A stretch of DNA of 64,000 nt from an uncultured Lachnospiraceae bacterium (GCA_910589075.1 CAJUSK010000020.1:1-64000), one strand, 5' to 3'; positions 42,199 through 51,956 are shown, counted from the stretch's first letter. The notes: generated by a model from the letters alone, not told the origin. Made by a program: numbers and translations.

Positions 42199-45100
42199 GT
42201 GGCACTGCAGTTTTGTATCGGCGGTTCCGGCGCCGGAAAAAGTGAGCATCTGTACAGAGAGGTCATCCGGCAGTCAATGGAAGAGCCGGACACCCGGTTT
42301 TTTATCATTGTTCCGGACCAGTTTACCATGCAGACACAGAAAGAGCTGGTTATGCGGCATCCGGGCGGCGGCATTATGAATATAGACGTGCTCAGTTTTG
42401 GGCGTCTGTCCCATCGGATTTTTGAGGAAACTGGAGGGGGCAGAAAACCGGTGCTGGATGACACCGGAAAAAGTCTGATTTTGCGTAAAATTGCTTCTGA
42501 CTGTGAAGACCGGCTCAAAGTGATTGGTTCCCATATCAAACGCATTGGTTACATTCATGAAGTGAAATCTGCCATTTCCGAGTTTATGCAGTATGGAATT
42601 GATCTGAAACAGCTTACGGAACTGACTGAGTATGCCAGGCCGCGGGGAAGCCTGTATTATAAACTCCAGGATTTGCGCATTTTGTATCAGACTTTTCTGG
42701 ATGCCGCAGCGGGCTTTGTGACGACGGAAGGGCAGCTCGGCCTGTTGGCGGACGCGCTGGAACATTCCGATATGATTCGGGACAGCGTTGTTGTGTTTGA
42801 CGGGTTTACCGGATTTACACCGGTACAGAACCAGGTAATCCGCAGACTTCTTCTGCTCTGCCGGGATGTGAAGGTGGCGGTGATCATGGACAGTGAAGAG
42901 GATCCCTACACGGATGATGGAGAACAGAAGCTGTTCGCCTTCAGCAAAAAGATGGTCCGCTCTCTGGTGCGTCTGGCCGAAGAAACCGGGGTGGGGAAAA
43001 AGCCGGATATACGGCTGGGCGGTAAGCCCCTGCCGCGTTTTACTGACAATCCCAGTATGGCCCATCTGGAGCGGGAACTGTTCCGTTACCGGAATTGCCC
43101 GTATACAGACGGGCAGGATGCCATCCATCTGATGGAAGCGTCCACACCGGGGGAAGAGGTGCGGCAGATCTGTCTCCAAATCCGCAGGCTGGTCCGGGAA
43201 GAAGGGTATGCCTACAGGGATATTGCAGTGGTGGCAGGAGATCTGGCCGTATATGCGGACTATGTGGAGGAAACGTTTGCGGTATTTTCGATTCCCTGTT
43301 ATGTGGATGCCGCCAGGGGGATCACGCTGAATCCTTTTATAGAATACATACGCAGTGCTTTCAATATACTGTTGCAGAATTTTTCCTATGAGGCTGTGTT
43401 CCACTTCCTGCGCAGTGGTCTGGCGGATATAGAGGCCCAGGACACCGACCGGCTGGAAAACTATGTGCTGCGCCAGGGAATCCGGGGGAAAAAGCGGTGG
43501 AGCGAGATGTTTGTCAGGAGAAGCCGCAGAGATCCGTCTCCCCGGGAAACTGAGGAACTAAAAGCCCTGAACCGTACCAGAGAAAAGCTGATGGACAGAT
43601 TGGAGCCTTTGCTTGCGGAAGGGAAAACGGTGAGGGAGTATGTGGATCATCTGTACCGTTTTCTGGTGGAGAGCAGGGCATTTGAAAAACTGGAGGCATT
43701 CCGGCAGCATTTTCGTGATGCAGGGGATGAGATCCGTGAAAAAGAGTATGGGCAGATTTATCGCCTTGTTATGGAATTGCTGGAACAGATCTACGATTTA
43801 ATCGGAGACGAAGAGATGCCCTTGCAGGAATTTGCGGATATTCTGGATGCGGGGTTCGGAGAAATTCAGGTAGGTACCATCCCTCAGAATGTGGATCGGA
43901 TTTTGGTGGGGGATATGGAGAGAACCCGTCTGAAAGAGATTAAAATCCTGTTTTTCCTGGGGGTCAATGACGGGAATATTCCGGGCAACGGCTCCGGGGG
44001 CGGTATTATCTCCGATATTGACAGGGAATTTTTGGCACAGGGAAACTGGGAGATGGCGCCTTCGCCCAGACAACAGATGTATATTCAGAGGCTGTATCTT
44101 TATATGAATATGACAAAACCCAGCAGGCATCTGTATCTGTCGTATGCCAGGGTAAGCGGGGAGGGGAAAGCCATGCGCCCGTCCTACCTGGTGGGAACGG
44201 TCCAAAAACTGTTTCCTGCCCTCAAAGCGCAGCGGCCGGAGACGACGGATGGATGGGAACAGATCGAGGTGCTGGAGGATGGGTTTACCGTACTGGCAAA
44301 GGAATTGCGGACCTATGCTGCCGGCAGTGATATTTCTCAGCCCTTTTTTTTCACACTGTACCGGACGTATGCGGAAAACAAGGCATATCAGAGTGAGCTG
44401 AGGGCATTGGTGGATACCGCCTTTTTCCGTTACAGGCACCATCCCCTGGGGGAAGAGGTGGCCCGCGCCCTGTATGGCAGTATCTTAAAGAGCAGTGTCA
44501 GCCGTCTGGAGCAGTATGCGTCCTGTGCATACAGTTATTTTCTGGAATATGGGCTGACTTTAAAGGAGCGGGAACTGTTCGGGTTTGAGGCGGTGGATAT
44601 GGGAATGCTGTTTCACGGTATTCTGGAGCAGTTTTCCCGGCTTCTTCTGGAAAACGGCGCGGATTGGCTGCATTTTTCAGAGGAACTGGGAGAGAAACTG
44701 CTCTGTGAGGCGGTGGATGCCCAGGCGGCGGTTTATGGGGACAATATCCTGTTTACCAGTGCCAGGTATCAGTATGTGATTACGCGGGTCAAGCGGATTT
44801 TGCGCCGGACAATTTTTACGTTGCAACATCAGTTGCAAAAAGGCCGGTTTTCGCCGGAACATTTTGAAGTGTCTTTTTCCTCCCTTTCCGATATGGAATC
44901 GGTACGCATCAGTCTGTCCCAGCGGGAAAAAATGTATTTGCAGGGGCGGATTGACAGAATCGATACATGCAGAGACGGGGAACAGATTTATGTCAAAGTC
45001 ATTGATTATAAATCCGGGAACAAAAGTCTGGACATCGGGGCGGTTTACTATGGCCTGCAGTTACAGCTTGTGGTGTATCTGAATGCAGCCATGGATATGG

Positions 45101-45693
45101 TGCGGCGAAAGGAGCCGGAGAAACAGGTCATCCCGGCGGCAATGCTGTATTACCATGTAGCAGATCCCCTGGTCCGGGACGAATCCGGGAATCTGGACGA
45201 AGAAGCTCTGGATGAAAAAATCCGGGAAAGCCTGCGGATGAATGGGATTGTCAACGCCAGCCAGGATGTGATTGACAGACTGGATCATACATTTACAGGC
45301 AAGTCCCAGGTCATTCCGGTGGAACGGAAAAAAGACGGCAGTCCGGGCAGCCGCAGCAGCACACTGGAACAGGATGAACTACAGACTGTTTCGGCTTATG
45401 TAAACCATAAAATCAGAGAACTGGGACGGGAAATCTTACAGGGAAATATCCCCAGGCAGCCCTTTGCCTATGGAACGGATACGGGCTGCGATTACTGTGC
45501 ATACAGGGGTGTATGCGGGTTTCAGGAGCGGATACCGGGCTATGAAAAAAAGCATCTGGACAGCCTCACAAAAGAGGAAGCGCTGCTGCGTATGAAAGAG
45601 ACTGGGGAGGGGGCTTTACAACAGACCCGGGAAAATGAGCCGGAGATGAAAGAACCGTTGTCAGAGGCAGACCAACAGGAGGGAGACAGGTAA
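42199..45693 (+). CDS. addB: ATP-dependent helicase/nuclease subunit B
   Basis: 1164 residues, the usual AddB length. The GTG start at 42199 follows GGGGAGGAG. The N-terminus holds a P-loop, FCIGGSGAGKSEHLYREV. The C-terminal RecB-type nuclease has VKVIDYKSGNKSLDIG near 930. A split iron-sulfur cysteine set is present: YASCAYSYFLEYG near 775 and CDYCAYRGVCGF near 1097-1107. With AddA it resects double-strand breaks to Chi sites for RecA loading. The addA gene begins after 1 base, so the two are translationally coupled. Confidence 0.95.
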   Translation: MALQFCIGGSGAGKSEHLYREVIRQSMEEPDTRFFIIVPDQFTMQTQKELVMRHPGGGIMNIDVLSFGRLSHRIFEETGGGRKPVLDDTGKSLILRKIASDCEDRLKVIGSHIKRIGYIHEVKSAISEFMQYGIDLKQLTELTEYARPRGSLYYKLQDLRILYQTFLDAAAGFVTTEGQLGLLADALEHSDMIRDSVVVFDGFTGFTPVQNQVIRRLLLLCRDVKVAVIMDSEEDPYTDDGEQKLFAFSKKMVRSLVRLAEETGVGKKPDIRLGGKPLPRFTDNPSMAHLERELFRYRNCPYTDGQDAIHLMEASTPGEEVRQICLQIRRLVREEGYAYRDIAVVAGDLAVYADYVEETFAVFSIPCYVDAARGITLNPFIEYIRSAFNILLQNFSYEAVFHFLRSGLADIEAQDTDRLENYVLRQGIRGKKRWSEMFVRRSRRDPSPRETEELKALNRTREKLMDRLEPLLAEGKTVREYVDHLYRFLVESRAFEKLEAFRQHFRDAGDEIREKEYGQIYRLVMELLEQIYDLIGDEEMPLQEFADILDAGFGEIQVGTIPQNVDRILVGDMERTRLKEIKILFFLGVNDGNIPGNGSGGGIISDIDREFLAQGNWEMAPSPRQQMYIQRLYLYMNMTKPSRHLYLSYARVSGEGKAMRPSYLVGTVQKLFPALKAQRPETTDGWEQIEVLEDGFTVLAKELRTYAAGSDISQPFFFTLYRTYAENKAYQSELRALVDTAFFRYRHHPLGEEVARALYGSILKSSVSRLEQYASCAYSYFLEYGLTLKERELFGFEAVDMGMLFHGILEQFSRLLLENGADWLHFSEELGEKLLCEAVDAQAAVYGDNILFTSARYQYVITRVKRILRRTIFTLQHQLQKGRFSPEHFEVSFSSLSDMESVRISLSQREKMYLQGRIDRIDTCRDGEQIYVKVIDYKSGNKSLDIGAVYYGLQLQLVVYLNAAMDMVRRKEPEKQVIPAAMLYYHVADPLVRDESGNLDEEALDEKIRESLRMNGIVNASQDVIDRLDHTFTGKSQVIPVERKKDGSPGSRSSTLEQDELQTVSAYVNHKIRELGREILQGNIPRQPFAYGTDTGCDYCAYRGVCGFQERIPGYEKKHLDSLTKEEALLRMKETGEGALQQTRENEPEMKEPLSEADQQEGDR

Positions 45694-45694
45694 G

Positions 45695-48600
45695 ATGGGC
45701 GTTTCGTATACAAAGGAGCAGCAGCAGGTCATTGACAGCAGGGACTGCAACCTGCTGGTTTCTGCAGCGGCGGGAAGCGGAAAGACAGCCGTACTGGTGG
45801 AACGGATCGTGCGGATGGTAAGCGATGGCGCCCATCCGGTGGACATAGACCGGTTGCTGATCGTTACCTTTACCAATGCGGCGGCGGCACAGATGCGTGA
45901 GCGGATCAGTATGGCGCTGAGCAGGCGGCTGGAAGAGGACAGCGACAATACCCATCTGCAGCGACAGCTTACGCTGCTGCATAATGCCCGCATTACCACC
46001 ATTGACAGCTTCTGTCTGTTTGTTATCCGCAACAATTTCAATGACATCGGCCTGGATCCGGGGTTTCGTGTGGCGGATGAAGGAGAAATCAAGCTGTTGC
46101 GGGAAGCCGTGATGGCGGAACTGACAGAATCCCGGTTTGAACAGCATGATGAGGCGTTTCTTAGGTGTGTGGAGAGTTTTGGAGCCGGCGGAGATGAAAA
46201 AATGCTCACGGAGCACATCCGGCGTCTGTATGATTTTTCCCGCAGTTATCCCTTTCCCAGACGGTGGCTTCTGGAAGCGGCTAAAAATTATGCACCCCTC
46301 ACGGTGGAAGAAGCAGAAGGGGCGAAATGGCTTTCCTTTGCGGCGGAGGATCTGGAAAAACTGCTGGGTGCCTGTGCCGCGCATCTGGATGCGGCCCTTG
46401 CCGTCTGTGGTGAGGCGGATGGCCCTTATATGTACATCCCTTTGCTGGAAACGGAGCGGGAGATGCTCAGTCATTGCAGGGGAAAAGGAGCTTTTGGGGC
46501 CTGTGTGGACTGTATGAAAGGGATTGCCTTCGGGCGTCTGCCCTCTAAAAAGGATACCAGTGTTTCGGCGGAAAAACGGGAATTGGTGAAAGCCATGCGG
46601 ACACAGGTGAAAGAGGCGCTGGAAAAAGCGGCGGCCCGCTATTGTTTCATTCCCATGGAACAGGCGCTTTCCGATCTGCGCCACAGCGGCGGATTGGTGG
46701 AGACACTGGTGGATCTGACCCTGGAATTCGGAGAACGTCTGACCGCAAAAAAGCAGGAGAAGAATGTGCTGGATTTTGGCGACATTGAGCACTATGCCCT
46801 GCAGATTATGCTGGAGGAGACGGCGGATGGCTACAGGCCCACCAAAGCGGCGCGGGAATATCGGAATTATTTTCATGAAATCATGATTGACGAGTACCAG
46901 GACAGCAATCTGGTGCAGGAATACCTTTTGCAGAGCATATCGGGAGAAGAAGAGGGAAAACACAACCGCTTTATGGTGGGGGATGTGAAGCAGAGTATTT
47001 ATAAATTCCGCCTGGCAAGGCCGGAGATTTTCATGGAGAAAATGCATCGGTACGGGGATGCGGGTAAGGAACGGAAAATTTGCCTCAGCCGGAATTTCCG
47101 CAGCCGCCAGGAAGTAACCGACAGAGTCAATGATGTGTTTTCACGGATTATGGGCCGGGAGCTGGGAGGCATTCCCTATGACCGGGAAGCGGCATTGTAT
47201 CCGGGTGCCGCTTATCCCCCGTATGATCAGGCAGAAACAGAACTGTTGCTGCTGGCCAGAGACATGGACGCCAGGGAGTCCCGGACAGAGCAGGAGGCTG
47301 TTTTGATTGCGGAACGGATTTGCAGGCTGAAAGAGACTTATCAGGTGACAGATGAGACAAGCGGTTTGCTCCGTCCTGTCCGGTATGGTGATATGGCCAT
47401 TTTACTCCGCACCAATGCGGGCTGGGATGAAACGCTGCAAAGTGTTTTAAAGCGTTATGGCATTCCTGCCCATACCACTTCCTCCACGGGCTATTTTTCT
47501 TCGGAAGAAATTATTACCATGCTGCATTTCCTGCGGATTCTGGATAATCCCTTACAGGATATTCCCCTGTTTGGGGTTATGCATTCACTGATTGGCACAT
47601 TTACGGATGACGATATTGCCCATATCCGGGCGGCATATCCGGAAGGGCCTCTGTATGAAGCTCTCCGGGCAGCCATAAGGGGAGAGGGGAAACAGACAGA
47701 TGGGAAGGGCTTGCCCGTCGCAGAGGCGGAAGATGAGAAGGCGCCGGACTACCCGAAAGCACTTGTCTGTAAAGCCCGGCGGCTTCTGGATCTGATTGAC
47801 AGATACAGGGTACGTGCCGTATACGAACCGGTGAAGGAACTGCTGCGGGCAGCCATGGCGGAAACGGGATATATGCAGTATATGACGGCGTATCCGGAAG
47901 GGGACAGCCGCAGGGCCAATCTGGAAATGCTGCTGTTGCGGGCAGCGGCGTTTGAAAAGACAGGCAGCCATGGCCTTTTTTCCTTTATCCGTTATATGGA
48001 GCAACTGGAGAAATACGAGGTGGACTATGGCGGCGCGGGCACGGTGGATGAGCAGGCGGATGTGGTACGGATTATGAGTATCCACAAAAGTAAAGGCCTG
48101 GAATTCCCGGTCTGCATTGTGGCCGGGCTGGCAAAGCGGTTGAATATACAGGATCAGTCCCGCAGCCTGTTGATGGATGTGGACTTTGGCCTGGGCTGTG
48201 AGTATGTGGATCCGGAAATGCGGCTTCGCCGCACGACTCTGCGGCGGAATGTACTGGCCAGAAAACAGCAGCTGGATAATCTGGGAGAAGAATTGCGTAT
48301 TCTGTATGTGGCAATGACCCGCGCCAGGGAAAAGCTGATTATGACAGGCTGTATTCCTGACCCGGAAAAGAAACTGGCCTCCCTGGGGATGACGGAAACG
48401 GAGGAGGGCTGGATGCCCGAAACAGACCGTATTTCCTTTTTGACGCTTTCTTCGGCGGGCAGCCTGCTGGATTTTCTGCTTTGCGCCTGGAAGGGTATCC
48501 GGGTGGTGAAGGGAGATATGCTGAAAGCGCAGGGACTCAAAGCCCTTGTGCAGGATCAGTGGAGGCGACAGCGGCTTGCGCAGTACGAACAGGAAACCTG

Positions 48601-49339
48601 TGATGAAACATGGCTGGAGCGGTTCCGGGAGCGGTTTGCCTATACGTATCCCAGGGACCTGGCCGGTCTGTATACAAAGACCACAGTATCGGAGCTCAAA
48701 CTGGAAAAGATGGCCGAGGCGTCGGAAGGGGCCAGGCATCTTTTCCCTCCCCGGGAGGAAGCCTATATTCCCCGTTTCTGTACCAGAGAGGAAAAACTGT
48801 CCGGCGCCGCCAGAGGAAGCGCTTTCCACCGGGCTATGGAACTGCTGGATTTTGCAGCCTTCTCTCGCACTGATTCCAGAGAACAACTGACCCGATGGGT
48901 GGAGGCCTGTGTGAACACATTTGTGGAGCAGGGAAAAATGACAGAAGCGGAAAGGGACTGCGTTGAGCCGGATAAAATTGCCGATTTTCTGCTGACAGAA
49001 ACGGCGCACAGGATGCAGGCGGCAGCAGCCAGGGGCCTTCTGAAAAAAGAGCAGCCCTTTATGCTGGGGCTTTCCGCCGGCAGAGTCAAGCCGGAGTTTC
49101 CCAACCGGGAAACGGTGCTGATCCAGGGGATTATTGACGTATACTGGGAAGAAGCGGGAGAACTGGTGGTGCTGGATTACAAGACTGACCGGGTAGGGCA
49201 GGCCGGGGAGTTGGTCACCAAATACAGGCTCCAGCTTGCGTATTATGGAGAGGCGTTGGAGCGCATTACCGGGAAACGGGTGAAAGATAAGCTCATTTAT
49301 TCTTTTGACCGGGATGCGGTCGTCGTATGTGAAGGATGA
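45695..49339 (+). CDS. addA: ATP-dependent helicase/nuclease subunit A
   Basis: 1214 residues with UvrD-type helicase motifs in order: YTKEQQQVIDSRDCNLLVSA and AGSGKTAVLVERI (motif I), TFTNAAAAQMRERI (Ia), IMIDEYQDSNLVQ (II), VGDVKQSIYKFRLARPE (III), IMSIHKSKGLEFPV (V) and LYVAMTRAREKL (VI). The C-terminus has the RecB-family nuclease site VLDYKTDRVG near 1160. It pairs with AddB in recombinational repair. AGGAGGGAGACAGG precedes the ATG. It ends the two-gene unit. Confidence 0.96.
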   Translation: MGVSYTKEQQQVIDSRDCNLLVSAAAGSGKTAVLVERIVRMVSDGAHPVDIDRLLIVTFTNAAAAQMRERISMALSRRLEEDSDNTHLQRQLTLLHNARITTIDSFCLFVIRNNFNDIGLDPGFRVADEGEIKLLREAVMAELTESRFEQHDEAFLRCVESFGAGGDEKMLTEHIRRLYDFSRSYPFPRRWLLEAAKNYAPLTVEEAEGAKWLSFAAEDLEKLLGACAAHLDAALAVCGEADGPYMYIPLLETEREMLSHCRGKGAFGACVDCMKGIAFGRLPSKKDTSVSAEKRELVKAMRTQVKEALEKAAARYCFIPMEQALSDLRHSGGLVETLVDLTLEFGERLTAKKQEKNVLDFGDIEHYALQIMLEETADGYRPTKAAREYRNYFHEIMIDEYQDSNLVQEYLLQSISGEEEGKHNRFMVGDVKQSIYKFRLARPEIFMEKMHRYGDAGKERKICLSRNFRSRQEVTDRVNDVFSRIMGRELGGIPYDREAALYPGAAYPPYDQAETELLLLARDMDARESRTEQEAVLIAERICRLKETYQVTDETSGLLRPVRYGDMAILLRTNAGWDETLQSVLKRYGIPAHTTSSTGYFSSEEIITMLHFLRILDNPLQDIPLFGVMHSLIGTFTDDDIAHIRAAYPEGPLYEALRAAIRGEGKQTDGKGLPVAEAEDEKAPDYPKALVCKARRLLDLIDRYRVRAVYEPVKELLRAAMAETGYMQYMTAYPEGDSRRANLEMLLLRAAAFEKTGSHGLFSFIRYMEQLEKYEVDYGGAGTVDEQADVVRIMSIHKSKGLEFPVCIVAGLAKRLNIQDQSRSLLMDVDFGLGCEYVDPEMRLRRTTLRRNVLARKQQLDNLGEELRILYVAMTRAREKLIMTGCIPDPEKKLASLGMTETEEGWMPETDRISFLTLSSAGSLLDFLLCAWKGIRVVKGDMLKAQGLKALVQDQWRRQRLAQYEQETCDETWLERFRERFAYTYPRDLAGLYTKTTVSELKLEKMAEASEGARHLFPPREEAYIPRFCTREEKLSGAARGSAFHRAMELLDFAAFSRTDSREQLTRWVEACVNTFVEQGKMTEAERDCVEPDKIADFLLTETAHRMQAAAARGLLKKEQPFMLGLSAGRVKPEFPNRETVLIQGIIDVYWEEAGELVVLDYKTDRVGQAGELVTKYRLQLAYYGEALERITGKRVKDKLIYSFDRDAVVVCEG

Positions 49340-49439
49340 ACAGGACTGAATGGATGTGTCTGTTTCAGGGGCGCAGGGATGTATGACTGCCTAAGTCTGC
49401 ATAGCATGCGTTTTCTCCAAAGAAAGATGTAAAAACAAC

Positions 49440-49468
49440 TTTACTGTTACTCAAAAACAATTTATAAT
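49440..49468 (+). promoter_or_regulatory. Promoter upstream of the HTH/ATPase gene
   Basis: TTTACT at 49440-49445, 17-base spacer, TATAAT at 49463-49468. The spacer 49340-49580 between addA and the next gene otherwise shows no gene or clear terminator. The leader would be about 105 bases. Confidence 0.5.
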
Positions 49469-49580
49469 TAAAATGCAAAAATTTAAAGTTAAAACGGTTC
49501 GGGCAGAGCAGGCACTGCATTTTGCAGATGCGATAACAGCTTTGTCAGGATTTGTGTTTCCATACTGAAGAGGAGCCCAT

Positions 49581-50627
49581 ATGAGTTTTCCGGAAGAGAA
49601 ACGTGAGAAAATCAAACGATATATACTGGAAAAGATTTTTCAGCACCGGTCCGATATAGCGAAGAAAACCGCCCAGGCATTTGGAATTTCGCTGAATACC
49701 GTATATCGGTATATCCGGGAACTGGAGCAGGATGGGATGATTGAGAAAGTGAATAACAGTTTCAGGCTGACCATGCAAAGAGAATTTTTCGCTTTAGACA
49801 GAGAGAAGAATGAACTGACAGAAGAAGATATGATTTATGACAGATGCATTGAGAAGTTTATGGATGGACTGCCGGACAATGTAAGGCGCATCTGGCAGTA
49901 TTCCTTTATGGAAATGATGAACAATGCCATCGAACATTCCGGTGCGGAGCATGTTTTTATAACCGTCCGGCGCAATTACCTGATGACCCTGATTTTAATC
50001 AGCGACGACGGGATTGGTATATTCAGAAAAATCAGGGAATATTATCAGTATCCCTCCCTGGATGATGCGGTCAATGAGTTGTTTAAGGGCAAATTGACTA
50101 CGGACTCCAAGAATCACTCCGGCGAGGGGATTTTTTTCACCTCCCGGATTCTGGACAGATTTGCCGCCATTTCAGATGGTAAAATATTTGCCCACGATAA
50201 TTATTTCGAAAAATTGAAAAATATGGAAGAGGTAGAATCTCTGAAACGATGGAAGGATCATAAGGGAACAAGTATCTATATGGGCTTGTCGAATTTCAGC
50301 AATAAAGCGTTAAAGGAGGTCTTTGATATGTTTTCAGATGAAGACGGAGGCTTTACAAAAACGAATATTCCTGTCAAAAATCTGTTTGCAGATTACCCCG
50401 TATCCCGTTCCCAGGCCCGGCGGCTGTGCAGTCGTTTTGAGACTTTTAAAGAGGTGGAACTGGATTTTAAAGAAGTGGATGAAATCGGTCAGGGGTTTGC
50501 CCATGAGATTTTCGTCGTATTCCAGAACCGGCATACAGATGTCAATTTGATTCCCCTGAATATGACGCCGGCCGTGGAAAAGATGATCCATCATGTACGG
50601 ATGTCCGCCATAAAGAATGATGTATAA
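49581..50627 (+). CDS. HTH domain / GHKL ATPase / DUF4325 fusion regulator
   Basis: 348 residues in three parts. Residues 1-60 are a winged-helix HTH (KKTAQAFGISLNTVYRYIR). Residues about 100-215 are a histidine-kinase-like ATPase with the N box EMMNNAIEHSG, G1 DDGIGIFRKI and G2 HSGEGIFFTSRI, but no phospho-acceptor histidine domain. Residues about 255-340 match DUF4325, a STAS-associated domain: ADYPVSRSQARRLCSRFETF, ELDFKEVDEIGQGFAHEIF. ATP-binding coupled to a STAS-like part is known in anti-sigma/anti-anti-sigma control, and here both sit on one DNA-binding chain. The target is unknown. AAGAGGAGCC precedes the ATG. Confidence 0.8.
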   Translation: MSFPEEKREKIKRYILEKIFQHRSDIAKKTAQAFGISLNTVYRYIRELEQDGMIEKVNNSFRLTMQREFFALDREKNELTEEDMIYDRCIEKFMDGLPDNVRRIWQYSFMEMMNNAIEHSGAEHVFITVRRNYLMTLILISDDGIGIFRKIREYYQYPSLDDAVNELFKGKLTTDSKNHSGEGIFFTSRILDRFAAISDGKIFAHDNYFEKLKNMEEVESLKRWKDHKGTSIYMGLSNFSNKALKEVFDMFSDEDGGFTKTNIPVKNLFADYPVSRSQARRLCSRFETFKEVELDFKEVDEIGQGFAHEIFVVFQNRHTDVNLIPLNMTPAVEKMIHHVRMSAIKNDV

Positions 50628-50765
50628 ATTTTTCGCCCTGTCAGTGGCAAAAAGCGTGGGCTGCCGGATTGCACCTGTGACCGGTTTACAGCATAAAAAG
50701 CCCCGTTTATGACATTTGACTTCAGAAAAAAATTCCATATCCGATATAAGAAATACAAGATGCTC

Positions 50766-50793
50766 TTAGTTTTTGCAGTAAAATAGCCGATAT
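50766..50793 (+). promoter_or_regulatory. Possible sigma-D (flagellar-type) promoter
   Basis: GCCGATAT at 50786-50793 is an exact match to the sigma-D -10 of Bacilli and Clostridia. A TTAGTTTT lies 12 bases upstream, close to the TAAAGTTT -35 element. It is 46 bases before the coiled-coil gene. Confidence 0.45.
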
Positions 50794-50838
50794 ATACCAA
50801 TATAGACTGGCACAGCGCGGACCGGAAAGGAGAACTGT

Positions 50839-51681
50839 ATGAAAATAGCGGAAAAAAACGGAATTTTTTCTATATCATTTGGTGCTATGGAGAGCACAGA
50901 AAAACAGAACCGGGCAAAGGGAAACAAACTGTCCATTTTTGCAGGGGATTTGAAACAGGGCAGTCAGGAGACTGCGGTTGAAAGAAAGAGAAGAGAAGTC
51001 AGGGAAAAAGCCACAAAGGTTCTGATGGATAAATTCGAAGACGACCAGAAGTATGAACAGGATCTGGATGAAAGCCGTGCCAGGATTCAGGATTCCCAGG
51101 CCGTGCTGAAAGAGGCGAAAGAGAACGCTGAGAAAGCAGCGGAGCAGTTGGAAGGGATGGAAGCCGATTCGGAAGCCTATAAAAGCTGTGAAGGCTATAT
51201 GAAAGAACAGCAGAGAATTATGCAGGAGGCAGAAGGTTCGATTATCGGTGAAAACGCCTATATCCGTGGCGCAAAGCAGGGAAAACTGCGTGAAAAGTAC
51301 ACCATGGCCCATGCTGTTGTGGCGGAAGAGAAAATACTGGCAGCCGGTTCCAAGGAGGTTATGGGAGTAGCCGTACAGGAATCCATGGAACATATCAATG
51401 ATCTGTATCAGGATAACATCGAAGAAGCGCAAAAGGAGAAAGAAGAAAAAGAGAAACAGGAAGAGCGGCTGGAAGCAATCAAAGAGAAGCAGAAAGAACT
51501 GGAGCAGCAGGTTGACGCAGCAAAGGCCGAGGCTGCAAAGGATCAGGAGAAGACTGCCGAAAAAGCCATCGAAACGGTAACCGGCAACAGCGATATTGAA
51601 AAAGAACTCCGCAAAATACAGAAAGAAGGCGAACTTCTGGACGAAGAAATGAAAGGCCTGCTTGTGGATTCTCAGTTGTAA
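50839..51681 (+). CDS. Coiled-coil protein of unknown function
   Basis: 280 residues without signal peptide or membrane segment. Most of the chain is charged heptad-like sequence (ESRARIQDSQAVLKEAKENA, EEAQKEKEEKEKQEERLEAI, KELEQQVDAAKAEAAKDQE). A short non-coiled head reads NGIFSISFGAMESTEKQNR. I do not recognise a family. The upstream GCCGATAT element raises the possibility of control with motility genes. AAAGGAGAAC precedes the ATG. The tRNA promoter follows its stop by about 20 bases. Confidence 0.7.
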   Translation: MKIAEKNGIFSISFGAMESTEKQNRAKGNKLSIFAGDLKQGSQETAVERKRREVREKATKVLMDKFEDDQKYEQDLDESRARIQDSQAVLKEAKENAEKAAEQLEGMEADSEAYKSCEGYMKEQQRIMQEAEGSIIGENAYIRGAKQGKLREKYTMAHAVVAEEKILAAGSKEVMGVAVQESMEHINDLYQDNIEEAQKEKEEKEKQEERLEAIKEKQKELEQQVDAAKAEAAKDQEKTAEKAIETVTGNSDIEKELRKIQKEGELLDEEMKGLLVDSQL

Positions 51682-51703
51682 TTATAAATTTCATGATAAC
51701 CAC

Positions 51704-51732
51704 TTGACAAACGGAAAAAAAACATATAGAAT
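51704..51732 (+). promoter_or_regulatory. Promoter of tRNA-Arg
   Basis: TTGACA at 51704-51709, 17-base spacer, TAGAAT at 51727-51732; the tRNA starts 33 bases downstream. Confidence 0.7.
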
Positions 51733-51765
51733 ATCACTGTTGCAGTTAATAAATGGCAGTGATAT

Positions 51766-51839
51766 GTGCGCTTAGCTCAGCTGGATAGAGCGTTTGGCTA
51801 CGGACCAAAAGGTCGGGGGTTCGAATCCTCTAGCGCACG
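51766..51839 (+). tRNA. tRNA-Arg (anticodon ACG)
   Basis: 74 bases. The acceptor arm GTGCGCT pairs with AGCGCAC, with discriminator G at 51839. D-arm GCTCAGCTGGATAGAGC, anticodon stem TTTGG/CCAAA with loop CTACGGA (anticodon ACG at 51800-51802), and T-arm GTTCGAATC are all present. The CCA end is not encoded. The first anticodon base A is expected to become inosine and to read CGU, CGC and CGA. Confidence 0.96.
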
Positions 51840-51843
51840 GCGA

Positions 51844-51884
51844 AAATAAGAGATACCACAGATTCGGGTGGTATCTCTTATTTT
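51844..51884 (+). terminator. Strong terminator after tRNA-Arg
   Basis: A 16-base perfect stem, AAATAAGAGATACCAC with GTGGTATCTCTTATTT, around an 8-base loop, ending in a T-run. The symmetric A- and T-tracts mean it could act in both directions, also serving the minus-strand gene that ends at 51957. Confidence 0.92.
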
Positions 51885-51895
51885 TGCGCATATAA

Positions 51896-51935
51896 AAAAC
51901 AACAGAGAGTCACATAACATACTTTCTGTTGTTTT
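51896..51935. repeat. Palindromic intergenic repeat, copy 3
   Basis: AAAACAACAGAGAGT (51896-51910) and ACTTTCTGTTGTTTT (51921-51935) pair at 14 of 15 positions around a 10-base loop. It is the best-conserved stem of the family and lies between the tRNA terminator and the end of the minus-strand membrane protein gene. Confidence 0.65.
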
Positions 51936-51956
51936 GAGTACAGTAAGTTCTTAAAG

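Noticed and set aside
45566..47047. A 493-codon open frame on the minus strand opposite addB/addA
   Set aside because: It is a mirror of the strongly supported addA frame, shows no domain, and has no ribosome binding site.
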